Positions 34,150 to 42,459 of a DNA stretch of 64,000 nucleotides are shown here, piece by piece. The notes under the pieces were generated by a model. The model had not been told where the DNA came from and ran no database searches. It worked only from the letters and a program-made list of their open reading frames with translations. Each line of letters opens with the position of its first letter. Positions within the stretch are counted from its first letter, which is position 1. Position numbers and translations under genes: made by a program. The stretch covers positions 33,971-97,970 of the forward strand of contig CAYJPV010000021.1 of the NCBI GenBank assembly GCA_964372095.1, written 5' to 3'. Origin of the DNA: CAYJPV01 sp964372095. Lineage in GTDB: Bacteria > Acidobacteriota > Vicinamibacteria > Vicinamibacterales > JAKQTR01.

Positions 34150-34178
34150 GTGGGTAAAATAGCGTACAATTTACCCAC
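34150..34178 (-). promoter_or_regulatory. Operator-like palindrome over the promoter of the DUF4143 gene
   Basis: GTGGGTAAA (34150-34158) and TTTACCCAC (34170-34178) are perfect inverted repeats with an 11-base AT-rich spacer, directly upstream of the ATG. On the minus strand TATTTT lies 6 bases before the start codon and can serve as the -10 box of a leaderless transcript. A regulator bound here would block the promoter. Confidence 0.65.
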
Positions 34179-34237
34179 GAGCAAGAACGGTTAGCAGCCT
34201 TGCGCGTGTCGTGCCGTGCAGGTAGAGTGCGCCGTTG

Positions 34238-34783
34238 ATGCGAACACCTGGCATCGACCCTCTTCCGCGTCCCGGCAACGGATTCCTGCTCAGGCGATTG
34301 TCCACGGACGACCTGGCTGCGTTCCAGGCGTACCGGCACGACCCGGAACTCGGTCGCTACCAGGGCTGGTCGCCGATGTCCGACGCGGAGGCCAGCGTTT
34401 TCCTCAGTGAGATGCACACCGCGCCGCTTCCCAATCCGGGCTCCTGGACACAGATGGCCATCGCGGAGCCCGAGACCCAGCGCCTGATCGGCGACATCGG
34501 CGTGTTCTTCGGCCACGATGGCCGCTACGCGGAGATCGGCTTCACGCTGGCGCGTCACGCACACGGGCGCGGCGTGGGCACCGCCGCGGTACGCGAGGCC
34601 ATCCGGCTGATCTTCGAGTGCAGCACGGCCGATCGTGTGTGCGGAATCACCGATGCACGGAACACCGCCTCGATCCGGCTTCTCGAGCGTGTCGGCATGC
34701 GACGGGCAGAAACCAAGAATGCGGTCTTCCGCGGGGAGCCGTGCGTTGAGTACGTCTACGCGGTGGCCCGCGGTGACGCCTGA
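34238..34783 (+). CDS. GNAT N-acetyltransferase, RimJ/RimL type
   Basis: 181 residues. FLLRRLSTDDLAAFQAYRHDPELGRYQGW at the start, IGDIGVFF, YAEIGFTLARHAHGRGVGTAAVREAI (acetyl-CoA loop) and NTASIRLLERVGMRRAE are typical of the acetyltransferase-3 family that modifies N-termini or small amines. The ATG at 34238 follows a TTG. Its last 28 bases overlap the 3' end of the convergent Uma2 gene. Confidence 0.88.
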   Translation: MRTPGIDPLPRPGNGFLLRRLSTDDLAAFQAYRHDPELGRYQGWSPMSDAEASVFLSEMHTAPLPNPGSWTQMAIAEPETQRLIGDIGVFFGHDGRYAEIGFTLARHAHGRGVGTAAVREAIRLIFECSTADRVCGITDARNTASIRLLERVGMRRAETKNAVFRGEPCVEYVYAVARGDA

Positions 34784-35382
34784 CCCTTCGCCGCCGCAGG
34801 TGCGCTCGAGGGCGCGGGTTCGGCCCACAGGGCCGCGAGGTCGAGGTTGACCTCCGCGAACGGCTCCACGCGCACGACGTCGTGGCCGGCATGCTCCCCG
34901 ACGACCGTCCACAGGCCGTTTTCGAGGCGCAGCACCTCGAGCGTGTGCGCGATCGGGTCGAGCAGCCACGCGTGCGGCACGCCTTCGCGCGCGTAGATCG
35001 CGAGTTTCTTGCCCCGATCGAGCGAGGCCGTTGACGGCGAGAGGATCTCGCACACCCAGTCGGGTGCGAGCGACGCGTAGGCGGCGTCCGGCACCGTCGG
35101 CATCCGGCTCCGCCGCCAGCCCGCGAGATCGGGAACGAGTACGTCCCGGCCAAAGTGCAACTCGGGTTCGTCGAGGATCCACCACCCGCCCGGGCCGCCA
35201 AGTCCCTGGTCGTAGGGGCCGCCGATGCGGACGCCGAGGGACGAGCCGGCGCGCGCGTGCCTGAGCGCCGGCCGCGGCGAGGCGTGCAGCTCGCCGCCCA
35301 CGATTTCGGCCACGTAGAGATCCGGCAGCCGAACCAGATCGTCGTACGTCGCCTCCCGATCGAGCGGAGGTACTCGTGGCAT
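34756..35382 (-). CDS. Uma2-family (DUF820) PD-(D/E)xK nuclease-like protein
   Basis: About 208 residues. DVLVPDLAGW, DWVCEILSPSTASLDRGKKLAIYAREGVPHAWLLDP and LEVLRL form the conserved core with Asp, Glu and Lys in PD-(D/E)xK positions. The family is highly multiplied in cyanobacteria and other large genomes and its role is unknown. The start at 35382 (MPRVPPLDREATYDDL) is chosen because TATGAT ends 7 bases upstream, as in a leaderless gene; ATG 35394 overlaps the -10 box. Another Uma2 copy is decayed at 27423. Confidence 0.88.
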   Translation of the reverse strand: MPRVPPLDREATYDDLVRLPDLYVAEIVGGELHASPRPALRHARAGSSLGVRIGGPYDQGLGGPGGWWILDEPELHFGRDVLVPDLAGWRRSRMPTVPDAAYASLAPDWVCEILSPSTASLDRGKKLAIYAREGVPHAWLLDPIAHTLEVLRLENGLWTVVGEHAGHDVVRVEPFAEVNLDLAALWAEPAPSSAPAAAKGQASPRATA

Positions 35383-35410
35383 CGGCCGCATCATAACATC
35401 GTCACAGGAG
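35380..35410 (-). promoter_or_regulatory. Repeated promoter-like element, copy 4 (Uma2 gene)
   Basis: On the minus strand: GTGACGATGT, TATGAT, GCGGCCG, ATG. The -10 box to start distance predicts transcription starting at or next to the ATG. No good -35 hexamer is seen. Confidence 0.6.
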
Positions 35411-35478
35411 CACGTTCGGTGCCAGGTGCCGCATGACCGGAATCGCGCGTCTTAAGGGATCCGGACAGTCCGCGCGCC

Positions 35479-35524
35479 GCAGTTTCTGCCATCCGCGACG
35501 GGCGCCGACATCTGCAGAAACTGC
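35479..35524 (-). terminator. Inverted repeat after polysaccharide deacetylase gene
   Basis: GCAGTTTCTGC (35479-35489) and GCAGAAACTGC (35514-35524) are perfect 11-base arms around a GC-rich 24-base spacer, beginning 10 bases after the deacetylase stop. No U-run follows; it may be a terminator or a protein-binding site. Confidence 0.5.
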
Positions 35525-35534
35525 ATTCCCGACG

Positions 35535-36281
35535 TCAACGGCGCGGGGGCACCAGTTCGTCGAGCGTGACGAAACGGAAGCCCCGACTCCGCAGCGTGTC
35601 GACAATCGGGGGGACTGCCCCGATAGAGCGGCTTCGATCGCCGCCCCCGTCGTGGAGCACGATGATCGAACCTGGGCGGCACATCCGTGTCAGCGCCCAC
35701 GCGAGATACCGCGCAGGCGGGCGATACGGGTCCGCGGCGTAGGCCGAGCCCAGGACCACGCGATACCCGCGTCGGGACGCCACGTCCAGGAACGACGGCC
35801 GAAACACGCCGGCCGGCGGCCGCACCCATTTCGGAGACCCGCGATCCAGGCCCAGCACCCGTTCAGCCTCGAGCAGGGACGCGTCCGCTTCACGGGCGCT
35901 CATCAGGATCGCCCGCCTGGTCGTCATCATGTGGTTGGCGATCTGGTGACCGTCCGCCCGTATCTGCCGCACGACCTCCGGATACGCGCGGGCCCGGCTG
36001 CCAATCAGAAAGAACGTCGCTTTGACCCTGCGGGATGCCAGCACCCGAAGCAACTGAGGGGTGAACACGGGATTCGGGCCGTCGTCGAAGGTCAGCGCGA
36101 TGATGGGCTCGGTTGTCTCAGCGTGTACGACGACCGACGGCAACATGTGCGCGAGCGCGCGGATGGCCAGCCGGGGCTGGTACAGCTGCAGCGCGAAGAC
36201 CAGCAGGCCGATGGCGAAGACGCACAGCGCCAGCACGCCGAATCGGCGCCCGCGGAGTACCCGTCTGATGACTCCGAACAT
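35535..36281 (-). CDS. Membrane-anchored polysaccharide deacetylase (NodB domain)
   Basis: About 248 residues. An N-terminal membrane anchor (FGVLALCVFAIGLLVFALQLY) is followed by a NodB domain: ALTFDDGPN (catalytic Asp and zinc-binding Asp), VRPPAGVF (RPP motif) and SIIVLHDGGG. The second motif reads HQIANHMMTTRRAI: the first zinc His is present, but the expected second His, four residues on, is Thr. A TATACT -10 box lies at 36295-36300. The start at 36281 is chosen for the anchor; the longer Arg-rich frame to 36395 is unlikely. It would act on cell-wall or capsular sugars in the periplasm if active. Confidence 0.82.
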   Translation of the reverse strand: MFGVIRRVLRGRRFGVLALCVFAIGLLVFALQLYQPRLAIRALAHMLPSVVVHAETTEPIIALTFDDGPNPVFTPQLLRVLASRRVKATFFLIGSRARAYPEVVRQIRADGHQIANHMMTTRRAILMSAREADASLLEAERVLGLDRGSPKWVRPPAGVFRPSFLDVASRRGYRVVLGSAYAADPYRPPARYLAWALTRMCRPGSIIVLHDGGGDRSRSIGAVPPIVDTLRSRGFRFVTLDELVPPRR

Positions 36282-36369
36282 CTGTCTTGCCGAGAGTATA
36301 ACAGGCTGCGCCCGCAGAGCAGTCCCCGCTCGAAGTTCCGCGTTCGCCGCGTTGTCTGCCCGGCCCCGC

Positions 36370-36918
36370 CTATTTGACCGGCGCTCTATCCTCAATCTCC
36401 CGCACGTCTTCCTCCGTCAGCGCCAGCGCGGCTGCGGGGAGGATGCCGTCCACCTGGGCCGGCGTGCGGAAGCCGACGATGGCGGCGGTGACGGCCGGGT
36501 GGCGGAGCGTCCAGGCCACCGCTACCGCGCCGGCCGTGGCGCCGCCGTGGCGGGCGCCGACGGCGGTGAGGGTGTCCACCAGGGCGAGGTTGCGCGAGAG
36601 GCGCGGCTCCTTGAGTTCCGGGTTTGTCGAGCGCCAGTCGTTGTCGGGGAGGGCGGCGGCGCGTGCGCGGGTCATCGCGCCGGTCAGGATGCCGGCGGCC
36701 ATGGGCGAATAGACGATGACGCCGATCTGGCGGGCCTGGCAGTAGGGGAGGATGTCGGCTTCGATGCCGCGGCGGATGAGGGAGTAGGGCGGCTGCAGGC
36801 TGCTGATCGGGGCGATGGCCTGGGCGCGGCTCATCTCGGCCACGTTGAAGTTCGAGACCGCGATGTGGCGGATCTTGCCCGCCTGTTTGAGGTCCACGAG
36901 GGTCTGCCAGCCTTCTTC
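36370..36918 (-). pseudogene. Aldo/keto reductase, C-terminal fragment (disrupted gene)
   Basis: About 180 residues of an aldo/keto reductase: GKIRHIAVSNFNVAEM, QPPYSLIRRGIEADILPYC, VIVYSPMAAGILTG and AAIVGFRTPAQVDG. The frame begins at the junction with an IS3-family fragment near 36918, so there is no native start. The first 34 codons of the gene are found at 37203-37307; about 90 residues between, including the catalytic Tyr region, are lost. Confidence 0.88.
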
Positions 36919-37200
36919 GATCCCGGCAAGCCGTGGCAGAACGGGACCAACGAGAGCTTCAATGGCACGTTCCGTGATGAGTGCCTGAACGTCGAGTGGT
37001 TCCGGACGCGCGCCGAGGCCACTGTTGTGATCGAGCAGTGGCGCCGACACTACAACGAGGTCCGGCCGCATTCCAGCCTGGCCTACCAGACCCCCGAGGC
37101 GTTCAAGACCGAAGACCAGCAGAAGAGCGAGCAGTTAGTGGAGCGTCCGTTCAACAGCCGCGTCGTCCTCCAATAATCGCTGGTCCGAAGAAACCCGGCA
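36919..37200 (+). mobile_element. IS3-family transposase remnant (3' end of orfB)
   Basis: An open frame ending with TAA at 37174-37176 reads GKPWQNGTNESFNGTFRDECL, WRRHYNEVRPHSSLAY and QTPEAF, the C-terminal part of the DDE integrase domain of IS3-type transposases, including its last Glu. The rest of the element is absent. It sits inside the aldo/keto reductase gene in the opposite orientation. The boundaries are approximate. Confidence 0.88.
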
Positions 37201-37202
37201 GA

Positions 37203-37307
37203 TCAGTCGCCCCAGCCGAAGGCGTAGTCCGGGCCGCCGATGGCCCAGGCGCCGAGGCCGATGACGGTGATGTCGAGATCAGTGGTGCCGAGGCGGCGAG
37301 TCTGCAT
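37203..37307 (-). pseudogene. Aldo/keto reductase, N-terminal fragment
   Basis: From ATG 37307, with GGAGGG 4 bases upstream, the frame reads MQTRRLGTTDLDITVIGLG and on to GGPDYAFGWGD, the standard N-terminus of aldo/keto reductases, then meets a TGA just before the IS3 fragment. With the 36370-36918 fragment it marks a gene destroyed by insertion and deletion. Confidence 0.85.
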
Positions 37308-37557
37308 GGGTCCCTCCGGTGGGGAGTTGCTCTGATGAGCATAACGCGAGGGGACCGGGGGTGCTTAGAGCCCGGAAGCGAGAGGCGATTTGCGGCTCAT
37401 CACCAGATGCCACGATCACAACGAACGCAGGCGCCGGTTCGCGCGGGTTGGGCCGGAGTTCCGCGGGAACACAAACCGAACTCCCGGTCAGCGTTAGACC
37501 TTGACGTGAGACTCCTCCCGCGGGTCTCTCTCAGCGACCCCGGGGCGCGGTTCGCCT

Positions 37558-40380
37558 CTAGCAGCCTAGGCGTTGCCGCATCAAGTACAACCCCTTGCGA
37601 GTTACTCCCAACCGCCGAGCAGCTTCAGATTGATTGCCCAGTGATTCCTGCAGGGCCCTCTGGACGGCCAGCGCCTCGACGCTCCTCAAGAGCGTCGGAA
37701 GCGGAAGACCAAGATCAATGCGCGGGTGGTCGTCGGGGTCCAGACCCGAAGCGCATGGATCGCACCCATGGACGATCTCAGGAGACAGGTCGTCAACACC
37801 GATGGTGGCATCTTCGTCGCTGAGGGCTACAACACGTAGCATTTCCCCTTTCAGTTGGCGGACATTTCCGGGCCACCCGTACAGAGCAAGGTGCGCTCGT
37901 GCAATCCTGGAGAGTCTCACTCCCTTCCTTCCCAGCCGACGCTTGGCCTCTTCGAAGAATGTCTCGACCATAATCTCAACATCTTCGCGACGTTCCCGAA
38001 GCGGCGGGATGCGAATGCGGAATGTATTCAGCCGGTAGAACAGGTCCTGTCGAAATCGGCCCGCAGCGATTAGATGCTCGGGTTCTGCGTTCGTCGCTGC
38101 GATAAGCCGCACATCAACGGTCGTGGGCCGAGGTTCACCGAGCGAATGGACCTCTTTTGCATCCAAGAATCGTAAGAGCTTGGGTTGCACCTCTACGGGG
38201 ATGTCCGCCACCTCGTCAAGAAACAGTGTCCCACCCGCCGCACCTCTGATGAGGCCCTCGAAGGCTTCGGTTGCGCCAGTGTATGCTCCGCGGCGATAGC
38301 CGAACAACTGGCTGTCGACTAGCTCCTTTGGAATTGCGCTGCAGTTAACGGCAACAAAGGGAAGGGTTGACCTGGGAGACGACTCATGGATATACCGGGC
38401 CAGTACTTCCTTGCCAGTTCCGTTCTCCCCGGTGATTAGGATGTTTCCGTCAACCACAGCAGCTCGTCGTGATAGTGACAACAGGCCTATCATCGATGGA
38501 GAGCTGAACACCGCTCCAGAGTCGGTAGCGATGGATGGGGGCGGCGGCCCAGGGACTACTTCTTGGTGCTTGTCGCCCAAGGGCAGGATCCTCGAACCGA
38601 GAACAAATGCGACGGCCTGTCCCTCCTGTATTGCTTCCAGAGAGTCCCTCATCGACAGTACAACACTGAATCTCGAACCATCCTTGGTTCCAATATTGGC
38701 TTCCATCCTGGCAGCGCCAAGAGCACTAGCTGATGGCGCGTGTCGTCCATATGAGACGACTACACGCTGAGTCCCATCTGCGGACTCAACCAACTGCGCC
38801 CCTATCACGTGGTTGCGACACGCTAGGTGCCTAACGGCGAGCTCGCCCACAAGTGCTGGGTGCTGTTCTTTCTGCCAGGCAAGCCCAATAAGGTCGACAA
38901 TCCCATCGGGCCCGCGGTTGACGTCGCCACCCAGGCGCGTTACTGCATCGAGCACTGAGGTGACGTGCAGTGGACGGTGAAGACTGCGGCAGGTCCAGTC
39001 GGCAGAGAATACACCTGGTGCTCCCTTGGAACTCCATATTTGACGTGCACAGTCGGAAACGCATTTCACCAGGTCGGCAGTATCACCGGCGGTGGAGAGT
39101 ACCATCAGTGCCAAGCGAAGACCAGCGATTGAGCGTTCTGGACTGTCGCCTTCTTGCCGCAGCCTCGCCGTCAATGCCCCCAGTTGGCCGATCACTGCAG
39201 CCGGCGCGCGGTGGCTGCTCCGCGCGATGCGAGCGAGCGCTTGATGCGCCTCCTCCCATCGTTGTGATTGGATGAGAGTCGCTGCCTCCAGAAGATGCAG
39301 CCGATGGCTCACCGGCGAGTCCTCGGAACTGCGGGGTGGCGGCCACCTACCACCGGACGCATCGTCGGCCTGCGGAACGGGCTGAAGGAGTTGCCTCAGT
39401 CTGACACGTATCGACAGGCTCCAGTCGGCGTGCCATGGCGAGAGAGTCAGTGAGCACCGTTCCATCTCTTGGCTTACGGTGTCCAGAAGTTGGGCGCAGT
39501 CAACCAAGCTCCTCATCGTCAGCCAGGTTTCCGCTAGTGTCTCCACGGCCAGTGCGTGAAGTGTTGTACCGGCTAGGGAGACCTGACGCGCCGTGGTCAG
39601 GACGCTCTCTGCTCTGAGCGATTGCCCCATTGCGAGGTATGCTGCCCCGAGATTCACCAAGGCTGAACAACGGCTCTGATGGTGGCCAGACTCTTGAGTC
39701 ACGGCCAGCGCACTGAGCGCGTCCCGGTGAGCCGATTCGAAGTCTCCCCGAAGGTAGGAAAGGCAGCTGCGGTGAAGGTAGGCAAGGCCAGTCAGCCAAG
39801 CATTGGGATAGCTCGTCAGAAGTGACTCGGCAACTGCCGTGTGCTCATCGGAGTCACCTAACCATCCTGCCTTCGCATACCACTCAGCGCAGACGATGTG
39901 AAGAGCTATCGCAATCTCGGGATCGCCAAGCCGACTGATTGCGCGCTCAGCTTGGCAGAACTCTGCGGCTGCTGAGGCTTCCGGAGTTGCAGCATCTCCC
40001 ATCGCCAGGAGGCGAAGGCGGGCCCACCAGTACAGCCGATGCTCGCCAGCCGCCTTGGCCGCAAGTGCCGAATCCTGGTATGCCTTGGCTGCAGAAGAGC
40101 GGTGGCCTCTGTGACGTTCAAGAGAGCCCTTTAGGAGTAAGAGCCTAACGACTTGGCTCTCCTCAAGTTTAGAGCACCTCTCCAGGACCCCGACCGACCT
40201 CCACGCCTCGTCAGTCCGGCCGACTCGTTCCCAGAGTTCTGATCTGAGAATGGTGACTGCGATGCTTCCCTGTCCGTTGCGTGGGAACTTCCGGTCAAGC
40301 AGCGCGAGTGCGTCGCCAAACTGCCCACGTCGAACTCGGTCCGTTACATCAGAGAGAGCCGCGACAAGGGCATTCGCCAT
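37558..40380 (-). CDS. Sigma-54-dependent enhancer-binding regulator with TPR-like sensor region
   Basis: About 940 residues. Residues 1-430 are TPR-like helices, about 470-620 a GAF-like segment, about 640-880 the AAA+ domain: GENGTGKEVLARYIHESS (Walker A), GAYTGA (sigma-54 contact loop, GAFTGA variant), GGTLFLDEVADIP (Walker B) and FRQDLFYRLN. The C-terminus carries a Fis-type HTH (NQSEAARRLGVTRKGLYLMRQRLG). There is no receiver domain, so a protein or ligand signal through the TPR/GAF part is likely. Base composition looks less GC-rich than its neighbours, hinting at transfer. The start is ATG 40380 (TTG 40386 possible). It lies downstream of the HTH-subtilase unit, which has a sigma-54 promoter candidate. 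Confidence 0.92.
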   Translation of the reverse strand: MANALVAALSDVTDRVRRGQFGDALALLDRKFPRNGQGSIAVTILRSELWERVGRTDEAWRSVGVLERCSKLEESQVVRLLLLKGSLERHRGHRSSAAKAYQDSALAAKAAGEHRLYWWARLRLLAMGDAATPEASAAAEFCQAERAISRLGDPEIAIALHIVCAEWYAKAGWLGDSDEHTAVAESLLTSYPNAWLTGLAYLHRSCLSYLRGDFESAHRDALSALAVTQESGHHQSRCSALVNLGAAYLAMGQSLRAESVLTTARQVSLAGTTLHALAVETLAETWLTMRSLVDCAQLLDTVSQEMERCSLTLSPWHADWSLSIRVRLRQLLQPVPQADDASGGRWPPPRSSEDSPVSHRLHLLEAATLIQSQRWEEAHQALARIARSSHRAPAAVIGQLGALTARLRQEGDSPERSIAGLRLALMVLSTAGDTADLVKCVSDCARQIWSSKGAPGVFSADWTCRSLHRPLHVTSVLDAVTRLGGDVNRGPDGIVDLIGLAWQKEQHPALVGELAVRHLACRNHVIGAQLVESADGTQRVVVSYGRHAPSASALGAARMEANIGTKDGSRFSVVLSMRDSLEAIQEGQAVAFVLGSRILPLGDKHQEVVPGPPPPSIATDSGAVFSSPSMIGLLSLSRRAAVVDGNILITGENGTGKEVLARYIHESSPRSTLPFVAVNCSAIPKELVDSQLFGYRRGAYTGATEAFEGLIRGAAGGTLFLDEVADIPVEVQPKLLRFLDAKEVHSLGEPRPTTVDVRLIAATNAEPEHLIAAGRFRQDLFYRLNTFRIRIPPLRERREDVEIMVETFFEEAKRRLGRKGVRLSRIARAHLALYGWPGNVRQLKGEMLRVVALSDEDATIGVDDLSPEIVHGCDPCASGLDPDDHPRIDLGLPLPTLLRSVEALAVQRALQESLGNQSEAARRLGVTRKGLYLMRQRLGC

Positions 40381-40471
40381 TCCCAAGCCATTCGGTTCTG
40401 TGAACCTATCTCTCCCACAGATGCCCCATCGTCGATAGGGCGACAGCGGTCACCTACCCTGGTTCTAACGG

Positions 40472-42067
40472 CTAGTCGCCCCAGATAATCCGGTCACCCC
40501 AGATAATCCGGTCGCCCCAGATGATGCGGTCGCCCCAGATGATGCGGTCGCCCCAGATAATCCGGTCGCCCCAGATAATCCGGTCGCCCCAGATAATCCG
40601 GTCACCCCAGATGATCCGGTCACCCCAGATAATCCGGTCGCCCTTGACGATCTTCTTCAGCTCGCCAGCCTGCGTCCACACCACCACGCCAGACCCGATC
40701 ACCGACTTCCCGTCCACCAGCACGGGCGGCAACTTCGGCGACGGCCCCTCAACGGCCATCATCACGGCGCCGGCGGCATTCAGACTCCCAGACCCGCACG
40801 CCAGAATCCCGTCTTTCTTCAGGAACACGGCCGACAACTGCAACGCCAGCTTCACGTGCCCGGGCCCGAGGCTGGGATTCGCTTCCAGCATCAACGCCGC
40901 CGCGCCGCTCACCACGGCCGCCGACAGGCTGGTCCCCGACATCGTGATGTAATCGCCGTCCGTGCTCACCAACCCGGCATACTCCGCCGCCAGCAGGCTG
41001 GTCCCCGACAGCGGCGTCGACACCTTGTTCCCCGGCGCCACCAGATCGGGCTTCATGTCGAAGTCATACAACGTCGGCCCGCGCGAGCTGTACGTCGTCA
41101 CCACATCGTCATCACGCCGCGCGGTCTGCATGGTGTTCAACGCGCCAACGGTGATCACACCAGGCGTGTTGCCAGGCGACGAAATCCCGCCCAGCACTTC
41201 TTTCACCTTGCCGGTGACGGGGTCGGTGTACTTGCCGTAGTTGCCGGCCGAGGTCACGACGATGACGCCGGCGTCCACCAGCTTCTGGGCGGCCAGACAC
41301 AACGGGTCGTCACGCCACGACTCGAACACGGGGTGACCGAGCGACAGATTCACGATACGGATGTTGAACCGGCGGCGGTTGTTGTACACCCACTCGAGCG
41401 CCCGCAACACGTCGCTGGTATTCCCGCTGCCGTCCCCGTTCAAGACCTTCAGCGACACGAGCGACGCGCCAGGTGCCACGCCCGCCGCGCCGGTGGCCGT
41501 CGCCTGACCGGCAATGATGCCCGCCAGGCCGGTGCCATGACCGAAGTTGTCTTTCAGGTTCTCGGTGGTGAAATTGCGCGTGAAGATCTTCTTGCCCGCA
41601 AACGCCGGATGGCTGACGTCCACGCCCGAGTCGATCAGCGCCACGCCAATGCCGGCGCCGGTCAGCCCGTCGTACGGATCGGGCATGCCAGCCAGCGCGG
41701 CCAGGCCAATCGCCTCGCCCGTAATCGCCATCTGGCCGTGCACCTTGGCGTTGTGCGACAGGTTGGCCTCGCCATCTTCCTGCGCCGCCGTCAACTGCTG
41801 CGAGCTGCCCTCCAGCAGCGCGCCGTCCTCGAAATACTCGCGCACCCGGAAGCCGTGCCGCGCCTGCAGCCGCTCGATCGTCGAGCGGTCGCCTTTCGCG
41901 ATCACCTCGATCGGGCCGTTGCCGCCCTGACCGAGCCGCTCCACCAGGTCGGCCGACAGACGGGCCCGACGCTGGGCCGCGCTCGGTGCCGCCAGGCTCA
42001 GGACCATCAGCACCGTAACCACAGCGGTCAGGGTGATGCGTCCAACACAGTTCAAATGGCGAGTCAT
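40472..42067 (-). CDS. Secreted S8 subtilisin-like protease with C-terminal GDRIIW repeats
   Basis: 531 residues. Signal peptide (MTRHLNCVGRITLTAVVTVL, cleavage near SAAQ), a propeptide-like region (residues 33-110), then the S8 domain with Asp146 (ALIDSGVD), His177 (GHGTGLAGIIAG) and Ser380 (MSGTSLSAAVVSGAAALM). The last 56 residues are nine exact copies of GDRIIW plus GD. Similar GD-aromatic repeats occur at the C-termini of S8 proteases in soil bacteria and may bind the cell surface or act in export. The start at 42067 has TGAGGT upstream; a long in-frame extension to 42490 overlaps the HTH gene and is rejected. It is preceded by a small HTH gene (47-base gap). Confidence 0.93.
   Translation of the reverse strand: MTRHLNCVGRITLTAVVTVLMVLSLAAPSAAQRRARLSADLVERLGQGGNGPIEVIAKGDRSTIERLQARHGFRVREYFEDGALLEGSSQQLTAAQEDGEANLSHNAKVHGQMAITGEAIGLAALAGMPDPYDGLTGAGIGVALIDSGVDVSHPAFAGKKIFTRNFTTENLKDNFGHGTGLAGIIAGQATATGAAGVAPGASLVSLKVLNGDGSGNTSDVLRALEWVYNNRRRFNIRIVNLSLGHPVFESWRDDPLCLAAQKLVDAGVIVVTSAGNYGKYTDPVTGKVKEVLGGISSPGNTPGVITVGALNTMQTARRDDDVVTTYSSRGPTLYDFDMKPDLVAPGNKVSTPLSGTSLLAAEYAGLVSTDGDYITMSGTSLSAAVVSGAAALMLEANPSLGPGHVKLALQLSAVFLKKDGILACGSGSLNAAGAVMMAVEGPSPKLPPVLVDGKSVIGSGVVVWTQAGELKKIVKGDRIIWGDRIIWGDRIIWGDRIIWGDRIIWGDRIIWGDRIIWGDRIIWGDRIIWGD
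40481..40642. repeat. Nine tandem 18-bp units encoding GDRIIW
   Basis: Nine units of 18 bases that differ at only three or four positions (ATAATCC against ATGATGC or ATGATCC; GTCACC against GTCGCC). All changes are silent at the protein level, so the hexapeptide is held constant while the DNA varies slightly. Confidence 0.97.
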
Positions 42068-42114
42068 AACTACCTCAGTTTGCTTACAGAGCCACGGACT
42101 TGGTGTATCGGTTC

Positions 42115-42324
42115 TCAGCCGCGGGCAGTCCAGATCGACTTCATCGAATGCGTTAACACCCGCTGCGATCCCATCGGCGTTCTGACGGTCTGCAGCCGGC
42201 CTTCTTTGATCCAGTAGTAGATGGTTCGGCGCGAAATCCCCAGGATTGAGCTGGCCTGGGCCATCGACAGACTGCGCGGCATCGAGAACGTTAATGGGTT
42301 TGTTGTTCCGGCTTCGAGCGACAT
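42115..42324 (-). CDS. Small HTH (excisionase/MerR-like) DNA-binding protein
   Basis: 69 residues. MAQASSILGISRRTIYYWIKEGRLQTVRTPMGSQRVL is a winged-helix HTH of the excisionase/HTH_17 type. The start at 42324 has GGGAGGGG upstream. It precedes the subtilase gene by 47 bases and probably shares its transcript. It may be a local repressor or activator of the unit; it could also be a remnant of a mobile element, but no recombinase is nearby. Confidence 0.82.
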   Translation of the reverse strand: MSLEAGTTNPLTFSMPRSLSMAQASSILGISRRTIYYWIKEGRLQTVRTPMGSQRVLTHSMKSIWTARG

Positions 42325-42352
42325 TGACGTTCCCCTCCCTGCAGCGGAATAG

Positions 42353-42368
42353 AGCGAAATCAATGCCA
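42353..42368 (-). promoter_or_regulatory. Candidate sigma-54 (-24/-12) promoter of HTH-subtilase unit
   Basis: On the minus strand TGGCATTGATTTCGCT: the GG and GC are separated by exactly 10 bases, and 9 of the 12 defined consensus positions match (TGGCA and T-GCT). It lies 29 bases before ATG 42324, leaving about 18 bases of leader with a strong ribosome-binding site. The adjacent regulator gene is a sigma-54 activator. Confidence 0.6.
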
Positions 42369-42392
42369 TTCAGTGGTTTACAGGCATCTGAC

Positions 42393-42421
42393 TGCAACTG
42401 TCTAAAAAAGAGACACTTGCA
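42393..42421. promoter_or_regulatory. Inverted repeat, candidate activator site
   Basis: TGCAACTGTCT and AGACACTTGCA form 11-base arms with one mismatch around an A-rich 7-base spacer, centred about 64 bases upstream of the predicted transcription start. The run of A lies in the loop, not after the stem, so it is not a terminator. Confidence 0.6.
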
Positions 42422-42459
42422 GCAATTTATGTAGGAGACGGCTCGCGCGAGGGGTGGAA

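Noticed and set aside
36061..37176. One 371-residue plus-strand protein ending in transposase sequence
   Set aside because: Only the last 86 codons match an IS3 transposase; the rest is antisense to the deacetylase and the reductase.
37341..37557. Possible small RNA or element end between the reductase fragment and the regulator
   Set aside because: It has weak inverted pieces (GGAGTTC/GAACTCC) only; no promoter, terminator or repeat match convinces me.
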